Positions 28,445 through 37,963 of a stretch of 64,000 nt of DNA are shown in pieces. The stretch is taken from positions 457,741 through 521,740 of the forward strand of contig NZ_FZOL01000002.1 of NCBI RefSeq assembly GCF_900188455.1, in the 5' to 3' direction. The position numbers were made by a program, and so were the translations under genes. Each line of letters starts with the position of its first letter. Positions within the stretch are counted from its first letter, which is position 1. The notes under the pieces were generated by a model, which was given only the letters and a program-made list of their open reading frames with translations, was not told the DNA's origin and ran no database searches. This DNA is from Pseudomonas japonica (GTDB taxonomy: Bacteria; Pseudomonadota; Gammaproteobacteria; Pseudomonadales; Pseudomonadaceae).

Positions 28445-29311
28445 TTACTCGTCGACGTTCTTCAGCGACTTCGGCGACAAACGCAGGCTGCGCAGACTGC
28501 GCTTCACGCTCTTCAGGTGATTGACCAGGCTCGGCCCGCGGGCCATGGCTACGCCCATCGCCAGCACGTCGATCACCACCAGGTGGGCGATACGCGAGGT
28601 CAGCGGGGTGTAGATTTCGGTGTCTTCATGCACGTCGATGGCCAGGTTGACCGTCGACAACTCGGCCAATGGGGTCTGGCTCGGGCACAGGGTGATGAGG
28701 TTGGCGCCACTCTCACGGACGATGTTCGCAGTGATCAGCAGATCCTTGGAACGACCGGACTGGGAAATGCACACCGCCACGTCGCCGGGCTTGAGGGTCA
28801 CCGCCGACATCGCCTGCATGTGCGGGTCGGAGTAGGCCGCGGCACTCAGCAGCAGGCGGAAGAACTTGTGCTGGGCATCCGCCGCCACCGCGCCGGACGC
28901 ACCGAAACCGTAGAACTCGACGCGCTGGGCCTGGGCCATGGCGGTCACGGCGCGCTGCAGGGCCTGGGGATCGAGGTGCTCGCGCACTTCCATCAGGGTG
29001 TGCAGGGTGGTGTCGAAGATCTTCAGGCTGTAGTCGGCGACCGAGTCGTCTTCATGAATCGCGAACTGCCCGAAGCTGGCACCGGCGGCCAGGCTCTGCG
29101 CCAGCTTCAGTTTCAGGTCCTGGAAGCCCGAGCAGCCGATGGCCCGGCAGAAACGCACGATGGTCGGCTCGCTGATGCCAACGCTGTGCGCCAGGTCGGC
29201 CATGGAGCTATGCATGACCGCCGCGGGGTCAAGCAATACGTGGTCGGCAACCTTGAGCTCCGACTTGCGTAGCAGATGCCGCGACTGGGCGATGTGTTGC
29301 AACAGATTCAA
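28445..29311 (-). CDS. RpiR-family regulator, HexR-like
   Basis: 288-residue regulator with an N-terminal RpiR helix-turn-helix (about residues 1-77, including MADLAHSVGISEPTIVRFCRAIG) and a SIS sugar-phosphate-binding domain (about 120-260). It closely resembles HexR, the KDPG-responsive repressor of glucose catabolism. The adjacent divergent zwf and a HexR-type palindrome in between suggest that it represses zwf and itself. The canonical hexR-zwf-pgl-eda locus of pseudomonads carries pgl and eda, which are missing here, so this is probably a second, paralogous copy. Confidence 0.88.
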   Translation of the reverse strand: MNLLQHIAQSRHLLRKSELKVADHVLLDPAAVMHSSMADLAHSVGISEPTIVRFCRAIGCSGFQDLKLKLAQSLAAGASFGQFAIHEDDSVADYSLKIFDTTLHTLMEVREHLDPQALQRAVTAMAQAQRVEFYGFGASGAVAADAQHKFFRLLLSAAAYSDPHMQAMSAVTLKPGDVAVCISQSGRSKDLLITANIVRESGANLITLCPSQTPLAELSTVNLAIDVHEDTEIYTPLTSRIAHLVVIDVLAMGVAMARGPSLVNHLKSVKRSLRSLRLSPKSLKNVDE

Positions 29312-29353
29312 TGGCGGGACTCGGTTATGATCGGCTGGCCGGTTGTAGCAATC

Positions 29354-29370
29354 TTGTAGTTATACTACAT
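29354..29370 (+). promoter_or_regulatory. HexR-type operator upstream of zwf
   Basis: TGTAGT-TAT-ACTACA (29355-29369) is a perfect 6-bp dyad within TTGTAGTTATACTACAT, close to the reported HexR pattern TTGT-N7/8-ACAA. A related half-site TTGTAGC lies at 29343-29349. Both sit 15-70 bp upstream of zwf, where a repressor would block transcription. Confidence 0.7.
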
Positions 29371-29414
29371 GACTGGCGAACCGCCCAGCTAAACGAGACA
29401 GGAGAGTGGTGGGT

Positions 29415-30857
29415 TTGACTATTCCTTGTGACATTCTGGTCTTCGGCGGCACCGGCGATCTGGCCCTGCACAAACTGCTTCCGGCCCTCTACCACCTGTA
29501 TCGCGAGGGTCGTCTGCACCCCGCTGTGCGGATCGTCGCCCTGGCCCGCAGCCCGATGCCCCGCAATAGTTTTCAAAAGCTTGCAGAACGCCGCTGCCGC
29601 GCCCAGATCGCCCGCAGCGACTTCGACGAAGACACCTGGGGCCGCTTCGCCACCCGGCTCGACTATTTCTCCATGGACGCCGCGCAGAGCGCCGACTTCG
29701 GCCGCCTCGCGCATTTTCTCGGCGAGCCTGGAGGCCTGGCGCGGATCTACTACCTGGCCACCGCGCCCAACCTCTTCGTCCCCATCGTCACCCACCTGAG
29801 CATCGCCGGACTGGTCGACAGCGAATCGCGCATTGTCCTGGAAAAGCCCATCGGCCATTCGCTGGAGTCGGCCACCGCCATCAACAGCGCGATCGGCGCG
29901 GTGTTCGACGAATCCCAGGTGTTTCGCATCGACCACTACCTGGGCAAGGAAACCGTGCAGAACCTCATGGCCCTGCGCTTCGCCAACGCCCTGCTGGAGC
30001 CGGTGTGGCGCGCCACCCAGATCGACCATGTGCAGATCAGCGTCTGCGAAAGCCTCGGCGTGGAAAACCGCGGCGCCTACTATGACCGCGCCGGTGCCAC
30101 CCGCGACATGCTGCAGAACCACCTGCTGCAACTGCTCTGTCTGGTGGCCATGGAGCCGCCGGCGCAGTTCGATGCCGAGTCGGTGCGCGACGAGAAGGTG
30201 AAAATCCTCCGCGCGCTCAAGCCGATCACCGACCAGGATGTGCAGGACAAGACCGTCCGCGGCCAGTACAGCGCCGGCAAGATCGGCGGTCAGGAAGTCC
30301 CCGCCTACTACTTCGAGAAGGATGTGGACAACGACAGCGACACGGAAACCTTCGTCGCCGTCGAGGCCCATATCAATAACTGGCGCTGGGCCGGCGTGCC
30401 GTTCTACCTGCGCACCGGCAAGCGCCTGGCCAAGCGCTCGTCGCAGATCGTCATCCAGTTCAAGCCGGTGCCGCACCGCCTGTTCGACGGTGACCGCGCC
30501 AACCAGTTGCTGATCCAGCTACAGCCCGACGAACGCATCAGCCTGCAGATGATGACCAAGACCCCCGGCAAGGGCATGCACCTGGAGCCGGTGGAACTGA
30601 ACCTCAACCTGGCCCAGGTGTTCGGCCAGACGCGGCGCTGGGACGCTTACGAACGCCTGCTGCTGGATGTACTGGAAGGCGACTCGACGCTGTTCATGCG
30701 CCGTGACGAGGTGGAGGCGGCGTGGGCCTGGATCGATCCGATCCTCAAGGGCTGGCAGGAGCATTTCCAGACCCCGCGGCCCTATCACGCCGGGACCAAT
30801 GGCCCGGAGCAGGCCCACAGCCTGCTGGCCCGCCATGGACGCGCCTGGCACGGCTAG
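29415..30857 (+). CDS. zwf: Glucose-6-phosphate 1-dehydrogenase
   Basis: 480-residue NAD(P)-dependent enzyme converting glucose 6-phosphate to 6-phosphogluconolactone. The coenzyme motif GGTGDLALHKLLPALY opens the protein and the catalytic signature RIDHYLGKE lies near residue 175. I choose the TTG at 29415 (reading MTIPCDILVFGG) because GGAGAG at 29401-29406 is then 8 nt away; GTG codons at 29406 and 29409 are in frame but overlap or crowd that site. It stands alone without pgl or eda, so it looks like an additional zwf paralogue controlled by the neighbouring HexR-like protein. Confidence 0.92.
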   Translation: MTIPCDILVFGGTGDLALHKLLPALYHLYREGRLHPAVRIVALARSPMPRNSFQKLAERRCRAQIARSDFDEDTWGRFATRLDYFSMDAAQSADFGRLAHFLGEPGGLARIYYLATAPNLFVPIVTHLSIAGLVDSESRIVLEKPIGHSLESATAINSAIGAVFDESQVFRIDHYLGKETVQNLMALRFANALLEPVWRATQIDHVQISVCESLGVENRGAYYDRAGATRDMLQNHLLQLLCLVAMEPPAQFDAESVRDEKVKILRALKPITDQDVQDKTVRGQYSAGKIGGQEVPAYYFEKDVDNDSDTETFVAVEAHINNWRWAGVPFYLRTGKRLAKRSSQIVIQFKPVPHRLFDGDRANQLLIQLQPDERISLQMMTKTPGKGMHLEPVELNLNLAQVFGQTRRWDAYERLLLDVLEGDSTLFMRRDEVEAAWAWIDPILKGWQEHFQTPRPYHAGTNGPEQAHSLLARHGRAWHG

Positions 30858-30867
30858 GGTTTTGGGG

Positions 30868-30907
30868 GCCGCTTGCTCGCGAAGGGCTGCGAAGCGCCCC
30901 AATCGAC
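30868..30907. repeat. Single REP-like palindrome after zwf
   Basis: GCTTGCTCGCGAAGGGCTGCGAAGCGCC is a partial REP unit of the same kind as at 13317-13349. It lies between zwf and the convergent GGDEF/EAL gene. Confidence 0.55.
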
Positions 30908-33778
30908 CTACCAGACCATCTCGTCCCGTAGCAGGCGCGCCAGCGCATCGGCCTGGACCGGCCGGCTGATCAGGTAACCCTGCACTTCGTCGCAGTCCTG
31001 CTCACGCAGGAAACGCAACTGCTCCTCGGTTTCCACGCCCTCGGCGACCACCATCAGATCCAGGCTGTGCGCCATGATGATGATCGCCCGGGTGATCGAG
31101 GCATCCTCGCTGCCTTCCTTCAGACCGCGGATAAAGGCCTGGTCGATCTTCACGTAGTCCACTGGCAGGCGTTTCAGGTAACTGAGCGAGGAATAGCCGG
31201 TGCCGAAGTCGTCGATCGCCAGCTTGACCCCCAGCTCATGCAACTGCTTGAAGGTCGCGATGATGTGCTCGACGCTATCCAGCAACTGGCTTTCGGTCAG
31301 TTCCAGTTCCAGCAGATGCGGTGCCAGGCCAGTTTCCTCCAGAACCTGGCGTACCAGGCTGACCAACTTGCCCTGGCGCAACTGATAGACCGACAGGTTC
31401 ACCGACACGCGGATCGGCTCCAGGCCCTGGCGCTGCCACTCGCAGGCCTGCCAGCAGGCCTGGCGCAGGACGAACTCGCCCATCGGCGCGATCAGCCCGG
31501 TTTCTTCCGCCAGGCCGATGAAGTCGCCCGGCGGCACCATGCCCATGACCGGGTGATTCCAGCGCACCAGGGCTTCGGCGGCATGCAGGCGACCATTCGC
31601 CAGACACACCTTGGGCTGGTAGTAGACCTCCAGCTGGCGTTCGTCGATGGCCTTGCGCAGCTGGTTTTCCAGTTGCAGGCGGTCGAGGGTGCTGGCCTGC
31701 AGGCTCTCGGTATAGAACTGGAAGTTGTCGCCGCCCAGGTGCTTGGCGTGCTGCATCGCCATATTGGCCTGGCTGACCAGCAGGTTGAGGTCCAGGGTCA
31801 GGTCCGAGAACAGGGCGATGCCCACCGAGGCGCTGATGACCAGTTCGTGGTTGTCGAAACGCACCGGCACGCGCAGCTTGTCCAGCAGGCGGGTCGCCAC
31901 GCGGACCAGGCTGGACAGGTTGCTGTAGCCATCGAACAGCACCACGAATTCGTCGCCGGACAGCCGGGCCACGGTATCCGCCTCGGACATGGCATTGCCG
32001 ATGCGCAGGGCGATCTGCTTGAGCAACTGGTCGGCGACCTCGTGGCCGAGGCTGTCGTTGAGCAGTTTGAAGCGGTCGAGGTCGATGTGCATCAGCGCCA
32101 GGCTGCGCCCGCTGGTGCGCAGGCGCTGACCGGCCTCATGCAGGCGCAGGCGAAACAGCGCGCGGTTGGCCAGGCCGGTGAGTTCGTCGTAATGGGCGAG
32201 GTAGCGCAGGCGCTCCTCGGATTCGCGCCGCTCCGACAGGTCGCTGAAGAAGCCCACGACATTGCTGATGCTGCCGCGACTGTCGAACACCCCGTTGAGT
32301 TGCAGCCATTGCGGGTACAGCGTGCCGTCCTTGCGCGCCTCGACCAGTTCCCCCTGCCACCGACCGTGCTGTTCCAGCGCCTGGTCGATCGCGCCGTAAT
32401 GCCGCCGTGCATCCAGGCTGCAGGGCAGTTCGAGGGCATTACGGCCAAGCAGTTCCTCGCGGTTGTAGCCGGTCATGCGGCAGAACGCCTGGTTCAGCGC
32501 CAGCAGTTCATAGTCCGGGCCGAGAATGGCGATGCCTTCGCTGGCCGCCTCGAACACCGTTGCCGCGAGGCGCTGCTGTTCTTCCTGGGCCCGGCGCGCG
32601 CTGATGTCGCGGCGGGTCCCGATCATCCGCACCACCCGGCCGTCACGGTCGCGCTCGACGGCACGACCGCGGTCCTCGATCCAACACCAATGGCCGTCGT
32701 TGTGACGGAAGCGGTACTCGATGCGGTAGTCCTCGGTGCGTCCCTTGAAGTGCTCGACCAGCGTGCGCTTGAGCGCCGGCACATCGTCCGGGTGCAGGCG
32801 CGGCTTGAGGTGGGCCAGCATCGCCTTGACCGCGTCGGGGTTGAGGCCGAACAGCTCGCGCAACTGGGTGTGGTGGACTTCGTCGGTCTGCAGGTTCCAG
32901 TCCCACAGGCCCAGTTCGCTGGCCTCCAGGGCCAGGGCCAGGCGCTGTTCGCTCTTGCTCAGGGCCTGGCTGGCCACGTCCAGTTCGGCGCTGCGCTGCA
33001 TCACCCGGGATTCGAGCCCGGCCTGGGCTTCGCGCAGCTTCTCCTCGACGCCACGGCGTTGATCGACTTCATCGGCCAGTGCCCTGTTGAGCTGTTCGCT
33101 GCGGGCATGCGCGGCCTGCAGGTGCTCGATCAGGGCCTGGTTCTGGAAGCGCCGCAACAGGCTGTTCTCGATCAGGCGGTTGACCTGCCAGGCCACCACC
33201 AGCAAGGCCCCCAGCAACAGCAGGCCAAGCAGCCCCCAGCCCTGCTGCTGCTGATCGCCGCTCCAGAACAGGAAGACGATGGGCGGCACCAGGCAAGGCA
33301 GGACGAAACTGAGGAAGGCCGACAGGCTGACCGCATAGGCCACGCTGGCGGAAAGCGCCGCGGCGCCGAGCAGGCCGAAGACCCAGGCCTGCTGCACGAA
33401 GTTATCCACAGGGACCAGGGCGATCGCCGCGCTGGCCAGGGTCAGACCGCTGAATGCCGAGCCCAGGAGGAACATGCGCCACCAGGTCGGCTTGGCCTGG
33501 CGGTCGGGCATCGCGGCATCGAACGCAGCCACCTGGATGACCCGCAACGACACCAGCGCCATCAACCACACCACCCAGACGCTGACCAGCAAGTAGCGCT
33601 GCGGACTCCACAGCAGCCACGCGCAGACCAGACCGTTCAACAGCATGAACAGGGTCGGCAACAGCGAACCTTGATACAGCAAGCGGGTACGCTCGACCGC
33701 CAACTGCGTGGCGTATTGCTTGCGAATGCCGCGGCGTGCCTCGATTGGCACGCCGGCAGGACCAGATGCGAGTGTCAT
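30908..33778 (-). CDS. Membrane PAS-GGDEF-EAL cyclic-di-GMP protein
   Basis: 956-residue protein. About six N-terminal spans (residues ~30-205) form a MASE-type sensor, followed by a coiled coil (~205-280), two PAS domains (~290-410 and ~415-540), a GGDEF domain and an EAL domain. The GGDEF motif reads SGDEF (607-611), so synthesis may be weak. The EAL motif (735-737) and the downstream ELTES, DDFGTGYSSL and AEGVET motifs are intact, so phosphodiesterase activity is likely. The start at 33778 (MTLASGP) precedes the first span; the open frame runs further upstream without homology. It is divergent from uvrD. Confidence 0.9.
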   Translation of the reverse strand: MTLASGPAGVPIEARRGIRKQYATQLAVERTRLLYQGSLLPTLFMLLNGLVCAWLLWSPQRYLLVSVWVVWLMALVSLRVIQVAAFDAAMPDRQAKPTWWRMFLLGSAFSGLTLASAAIALVPVDNFVQQAWVFGLLGAAALSASVAYAVSLSAFLSFVLPCLVPPIVFLFWSGDQQQQGWGLLGLLLLGALLVVAWQVNRLIENSLLRRFQNQALIEHLQAAHARSEQLNRALADEVDQRRGVEEKLREAQAGLESRVMQRSAELDVASQALSKSEQRLALALEASELGLWDWNLQTDEVHHTQLRELFGLNPDAVKAMLAHLKPRLHPDDVPALKRTLVEHFKGRTEDYRIEYRFRHNDGHWCWIEDRGRAVERDRDGRVVRMIGTRRDISARRAQEEQQRLAATVFEAASEGIAILGPDYELLALNQAFCRMTGYNREELLGRNALELPCSLDARRHYGAIDQALEQHGRWQGELVEARKDGTLYPQWLQLNGVFDSRGSISNVVGFFSDLSERRESEERLRYLAHYDELTGLANRALFRLRLHEAGQRLRTSGRSLALMHIDLDRFKLLNDSLGHEVADQLLKQIALRIGNAMSEADTVARLSGDEFVVLFDGYSNLSSLVRVATRLLDKLRVPVRFDNHELVISASVGIALFSDLTLDLNLLVSQANMAMQHAKHLGGDNFQFYTESLQASTLDRLQLENQLRKAIDERQLEVYYQPKVCLANGRLHAAEALVRWNHPVMGMVPPGDFIGLAEETGLIAPMGEFVLRQACWQACEWQRQGLEPIRVSVNLSVYQLRQGKLVSLVRQVLEETGLAPHLLELELTESQLLDSVEHIIATFKQLHELGVKLAIDDFGTGYSSLSYLKRLPVDYVKIDQAFIRGLKEGSEDASITRAIIIMAHSLDLMVVAEGVETEEQLRFLREQDCDEVQGYLISRPVQADALARLLRDEMVW

Positions 33779-34013
33779 GGGCAGTGTTCTTGTAATGGTG
33801 AGCCGCAAACGTGGACGGAGCATACACAAGCATGGCGCGGGGCCAAACTGCTCTGTGTCATAAATTCGCACCCCCTGATTCTCCTTCCTTGGTACAAGCC
33901 GACCGCTCAAGCGCGCGGGCCAAGGGCTGCAGCCGATGACCGGATGGTCGCGACCGGCTTCTTTTTGCCGGGCGGGTTTGCCCAGGGATCCATTGCCCCC
34001 ATAGAATGGGCGG

Positions 34014-36194
34014 ATGCACGACGATCTCTCTCTCCTGTTGAACTCCCTCAACGACGCCCAGCGCCAGGCCGTAGCCGCGCAGGTCGGGCGTCAGTTGGTC
34101 CTGGCCGGTGCCGGCTCCGGCAAGACCCGTGTGCTGGTGCACCGCATCGCCTGGCTGATCCAGGTCGAGCAGGCTTCGCCGCACTCGATCCTGTCGGTGA
34201 CCTTCACCAACAAGGCCGCCGCCGAGATGCGCCATCGCATCGAACAACTGCTGGGTATCAGCCCGGCGGGCATGTGGGTCGGCACGTTCCACGGCCTGGC
34301 CCATCGCCTGTTGCGCGCGCACTGGCAGGAAGCCGGGCTGAACCAGAATTTCCAGATCCTCGACAGCGATGATCAGGGCCGCCTGGTCAAACGGGTGATC
34401 CGCGACCTCGGCCTCGACGAACAGCGCTGGCCGGTGCGCCAGGCGCAGTGGTTCATCAACGGGCAGAAGGACGAAGGCCTGCGCCCGCAGCACATCCAGG
34501 TCAACGGCGACCTGTTCCTCGGCACCATGCGCAGCATCTACGAGGCCTACGAGGCCGCCTGCCAGCGCGCCGGGGTCATCGACTTCTCCGAGCTGCTGCT
34601 GCGTGCCCTGGACCTGTGGCGCGACCATCCGGGCCTGCTGCAGCACTACCAGCGGCGCTTCCGCCACCTGCTGGTGGACGAGTTCCAGGACACCAACGCC
34701 GTGCAGTACGCCTGGTTGCGCCTGCTGGCACAGGGCGGCGACAGCCTGATGGTGGTGGGCGACGACGACCAGTCGATCTACGGCTGGCGCGGTGCGCGCA
34801 TCGAGAACATCCAGCAGTTTTCCAGCGACTTCCCCGACGCCGAACTGATCCGCCTGGAGCAGAACTACCGCTCCACCGCCGGCATCCTCAAGGCCGCCAA
34901 CGCCCTGATCGCCAACAACAGCGGGCGCCTGGGCAAGGAACTGTGGACCGAGGATGGCGACGGCGAACCGCTCAGCCTCTATGCCGCCTTCAACGAACAC
35001 GACGAAGCCCGCTACGTGGTGGAAACCATCGAGAGCGCGCTGAAGACCGGCCTGGCACGCAGCGATATCGCCATCCTCTATCGCTCCAACGCCCAGTCGC
35101 GGGTGCTGGAAGAGGCGCTGCTGCGCGAGCGCATCCCGTACCGCATCTATGGTGGCCAGCGCTTCTTCGAGCGCGCCGAGATCAAGAACGCCATGGCCTA
35201 CCTGCGTCTGCTGGAAGGTCGCGGCAACGATGCGGCGCTGGAGCGGGTGATCAACGTGCCACCGCGGGGCATCGGTGAAAAGACCGTCGAAAGCATCCGT
35301 GAGCATGCCCGCCATGCCCAGCTGTCGATGTGGGAAGCCATGCTCCAGCTGCTGGCCAACAAGGCCCTCAAGGGCCGCGCCGCCAGTGCCCTGGGGGCCT
35401 TCATCGAACTGATCGAGAACCTCGCCGCCAAGGTCCTCGACATGCCACTGCACCTGATGACCCAGACGGTCATCGAGCAATCCGGGCTGATCGTCTATCA
35501 CCAGGAAGAAAAGGGCGAAAAAGGCCAGGCCCGGGTGGAAAACCTTGAGGAGCTGGTCAGCGCCGCGCGCAACTTCGAAGCCAGCGACGAAGATGCCGAC
35601 CTCTCGCCGCTGTCGGCCTTCCTTGGCCACGCCTCGCTGGAAGCGGGCGATGCCCAGGCCGACGAGCACGAAGACAGCATCCAACTGATGACCCTGCACA
35701 GCGCCAAGGGCCTGGAATTCCCCTATGTGTTCCTGGTCGGCATGGAAGAAGGCCTGTTCCCGCACAAGATGAGCCTGGAAGAGCCCGGTCGTCTCGAAGA
35801 AGAACGCCGCCTGGCCTACGTCGGCGTGACCCGGGCCATGCAGAACCTGGTGCTGACCTACGCGGAAACCCGCCGTCTCTACGGCAGCGAGACCTACAAC
35901 AAGGTGTCGCGCTTCGTCCGCGAGATTCCCGCCGGGCTGGTTCAGGAAGTACGCCTGTCCAACAGCGTCAGCCGGCCATTCGCCGGGGCCAAGCAGACCG
36001 TCAGCAGCCTGTTCGCCAATGCCAGCATTCCGCAGACCGCCTTCAATCTGGGTCAGCGGGTGCAGCATGCGGTGTTCGGCGAGGGCGTGATCCTCAACTT
36101 CGAAGGTTCCGGTGCCCAGGCCCGGGTCCAGGTGAATTTCTCCGAGGGCAGCAAGTGGCTGATGCTCGGCTATGCCAAGCTCGAAGCCATCTAA
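34014..36194 (+). CDS. uvrD: DNA helicase II
   Basis: 726-residue superfamily 1A 3'-5' helicase acting in mismatch and nucleotide-excision repair. Helicase motifs follow in order: GAGSGKT (motif I, near residue 34), VDEFQDTN (II, near 222), GDDDQSIYGWRGA (III), the YRS motif, the HSAKGLEFPYVF motif (V) and VTRAMQNL (VI). The C-terminal region ends in a Tudor-like domain, GQRVQHAVFGEGVILNFEG. Length and the start at 34014 match UvrD. A 14-bp hairpin follows. Confidence 0.95.
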   Translation: MHDDLSLLLNSLNDAQRQAVAAQVGRQLVLAGAGSGKTRVLVHRIAWLIQVEQASPHSILSVTFTNKAAAEMRHRIEQLLGISPAGMWVGTFHGLAHRLLRAHWQEAGLNQNFQILDSDDQGRLVKRVIRDLGLDEQRWPVRQAQWFINGQKDEGLRPQHIQVNGDLFLGTMRSIYEAYEAACQRAGVIDFSELLLRALDLWRDHPGLLQHYQRRFRHLLVDEFQDTNAVQYAWLRLLAQGGDSLMVVGDDDQSIYGWRGARIENIQQFSSDFPDAELIRLEQNYRSTAGILKAANALIANNSGRLGKELWTEDGDGEPLSLYAAFNEHDEARYVVETIESALKTGLARSDIAILYRSNAQSRVLEEALLRERIPYRIYGGQRFFERAEIKNAMAYLRLLEGRGNDAALERVINVPPRGIGEKTVESIREHARHAQLSMWEAMLQLLANKALKGRAASALGAFIELIENLAAKVLDMPLHLMTQTVIEQSGLIVYHQEEKGEKGQARVENLEELVSAARNFEASDEDADLSPLSAFLGHASLEAGDAQADEHEDSIQLMTLHSAKGLEFPYVFLVGMEEGLFPHKMSLEEPGRLEEERRLAYVGVTRAMQNLVLTYAETRRLYGSETYNKVSRFVREIPAGLVQEVRLSNSVSRPFAGAKQTVSSLFANASIPQTAFNLGQRVQHAVFGEGVILNFEGSGAQARVQVNFSEGSKWLMLGYAKLEAI

Positions 36195-36215
36195 CGGATA
36201 AATCCGACCGCCGGC

Positions 36216-36252
36216 GTAGGCCTTTCTTTCACCCACGTAAAGAAAGGCCTAC
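36216..36252 (+). terminator. 14-bp hairpin downstream of uvrD
   Basis: GTAGGCCTTTCTTT (36216-36229) and AAAGAAAGGCCTAC (36239-36252) form a perfect stem with a 9-nt loop. It lacks a T tract, so it may protect the mRNA 3' end or act bidirectionally rather than as a simple intrinsic terminator. Confidence 0.6.
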
Positions 36253-36374
36253 AGCATCCTGTGTAGGCAGTCAGAAATTTCAGGCAAAAGATAGAAACAT
36301 CTTGTCGCTGTCATGCGCCCCTGAACTTGTGCACCATGGCGCGCGTGTAATCCACAAAACGGGAATACCCTTCT

Positions 36375-37223
36375 ATGCAACGTTTTCTCAGCATCGCCCT
36401 GGCGCTGTGCATCGGTCTCACCATGAGCCTCGACGCCAACGCCAAGCGCTTCGGCGGCGGCAAGAGCTCTGGCGCCGCGCCGACGCACCAGGCCCGTCAG
36501 GCCGCCCCTGCCAACCCTGCCGCCACCCCGACCGCGCCAGGCCGTGCTCCCGCCGCCGCCAGCGGTGCCTCGAAGTGGCTCGGCCCACTGGCCGGCATCG
36601 CCGCCGGTGGCCTGCTCGCCTCGATGCTGATGGGTGATGGCTTCGAAGGCATGCAGATCTTCGACATCCTGATCATGGCGCTGATCGCGTTCCTGGTCTT
36701 CCGCTTCATTGCCGCCCGTCGCCGCAAACAGCAGCAGCCGCAAATGGCCGCCGCCGGCCACCCGGCCTACCAGCGCGAAGCCTACGAGCAGCCTGCCCAG
36801 CCGTCGGTCTTCGGTGGTTCCGCCGCCGCTGCCCGTCCGGTGATCAACGCTCCGGCCTGGTTCAACGAGCAGAGCTTCCTGGCTGCCGCGCGCAACCACT
36901 TCCAGTCGCTGCAACAGCACTGGGACGCCAACGAAATGGACAAGATCGCCGAGTTCGTGACCCCACAGATGATGGAGTTCCTGAAACGCGAGCGTGCCGA
37001 GCTGGGTGACAACTTCCAGTCCACCTACATCGACAATCTCGATGTGCAACTGGAAGGCGTCGACGATCGCGCCGACAAGACCATCGCCACCCTGACCTTC
37101 AGCGGTGTGTCGAAGTCCTCCCGTTTCGACCAGGGCGAAGTGTTCAGCGAGAGCTGGAACATGGAGCGCGCCCAGGGCGAAAACCAGCCTTGGCTGGTCG
37201 CGGGGATCCGCCAGAACGGCTGA
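36375..37223 (+). CDS. Tim44-like domain membrane protein
   Basis: 282-residue protein with an N-terminal signal or anchor (about residues 1-23), a Gly/Ala/Pro-rich low-complexity segment, two hydrophobic segments (about residues 70-85 and 95-112) and a C-terminal Tim44/calcium-uniporter-like domain (about 165-282). This arrangement is common in proteobacterial Tim44-domain proteins, which are envelope proteins of unknown role; a link to protein translocation is only by domain name. The start at 36375 is 5' of a clear hydrophobic leader. A strong terminator follows. Confidence 0.85.
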   Translation: MQRFLSIALALCIGLTMSLDANAKRFGGGKSSGAAPTHQARQAAPANPAATPTAPGRAPAAASGASKWLGPLAGIAAGGLLASMLMGDGFEGMQIFDILIMALIAFLVFRFIAARRRKQQQPQMAAAGHPAYQREAYEQPAQPSVFGGSAAAARPVINAPAWFNEQSFLAAARNHFQSLQQHWDANEMDKIAEFVTPQMMEFLKRERAELGDNFQSTYIDNLDVQLEGVDDRADKTIATLTFSGVSKSSRFDQGEVFSESWNMERAQGENQPWLVAGIRQNG

Positions 37224-37239
37224 TCTTGAGGCTTTGCAG

Positions 37240-37272
37240 AAAAAACCCCGGGCTTGCCCGGGGTTTTGCTTT
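37240..37272 (+). terminator. Intrinsic terminator after the Tim44-domain gene
   Basis: CCCCGGG (37246-37252) pairs with CCCGGGG (37257-37263), flanked by A and T runs (AAAAAA before, TTTTGCTTTT after). It can work in both directions. Confidence 0.9.
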
Positions 37273-37341
37273 TAGCGCACTGCCCTACTAGGGTATAACG
37301 CGCAACGTTTCCAAAAGGCCAGGACATAGAGGACGCGAACC

Positions 37342-37749
37342 GTGGAAGAAGTCATTGAACAGCTTCGTGAAGCCAACGAGCCGGTACCGGTACCGCTCGA
37401 GCTGCCCGACGAAGACCTGCTGGTAGAGATCGAAGAGCAGTTGTTCATCAACATCCCGTTCGTCTTCAAGGAATTCCTCCTCACCGTCAGCGACGTGGTC
37501 TACGGCAGCCTGGAGCCGGTCACCGTCACCGACCCGCAATCCCACACCTACCTGCCGGACGTGGCGGCCAACGCCTGGGATGCCGGCGTGCCGCGCGACC
37601 TGATCCCGATCTGCCAGGACGGCGACGACTACTACTGCGTCGAGGAAGACGGCACCGTGGTGCTGTGGTCCGCGGAGGAAGAGATCGTCACCGAGGAAAG
37701 CTGGGAATCGGTCTGGCACTGGGCGCGGGACGTCTGGCTGGAAAGCTGA
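37342..37749 (+). CDS. SMI1/KNR4-family protein
   Basis: 135-residue acidic cytosolic protein (many Glu/Asp, pI clearly low) with the SMI1/KNR4 (SUKH) pattern: the IPFVFKEFLLTVSDVVYG segment near residue 38, then IPICQDGDDYYCVEEDGTVVLW near 88. SUKH-fold proteins are often immunity proteins to contact-dependent toxins, but this type is also a chromosomal housekeeping form in pseudomonads. No toxin gene is adjacent, so I do not call it an immunity protein. Confidence 0.8.
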   Translation: MEEVIEQLREANEPVPVPLELPDEDLLVEIEEQLFINIPFVFKEFLLTVSDVVYGSLEPVTVTDPQSHTYLPDVAANAWDAGVPRDLIPICQDGDDYYCVEEDGTVVLWSAEEEIVTEESWESVWHWARDVWLES

Positions 37750-37885
37750 ATCATTTCCCCTGGAAAAATCATGGCCCTGAGCCATCAATGTTCGTAGAAT
37801 CGCCACGCCTTCCTGTGCGTGGCGGGTCGCTACCGCTCCATCCCCTCGGACATTCGTCCCGCTCGCACAAGAAGCCTCCAAGGAT

Positions 37886-37955
37886 TTCGGGACCGCTTCG
37901 CGCTCCTCCCGAAGGAGCGCGGCTTGCCCGCGAAAGGCCGCAACGCGGCCCCAAG
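37886..37955. repeat. REP-type palindromes upstream of the lipoprotein hydrolase gene
   Basis: The stretch contains GGGACCGCTTCGCGCTCC, CGAAGGAGCGCGGCTTGCCCGCGAAAGG and GGCCGC/GCGGCC palindromes, matching the REP family seen elsewhere in the window. It ends only 9 nt before the next start codon. Confidence 0.65.
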
Positions 37956-37963
37956 AGATCGCG

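Noticed and set aside
31067..34372. Very long open frame (about 1100 codons) antisense to the GGDEF/EAL gene
   Set aside because: It is rich in Gln, Ala, His and Arg as expected from the opposite strand of a GC-rich gene, and the minus-strand protein shows clear domains.
37342..37749. Immunity protein of a contact-dependent toxin system
   Set aside because: The SMI1/SUKH fold allows this, but no toxin or secretion gene is adjacent.
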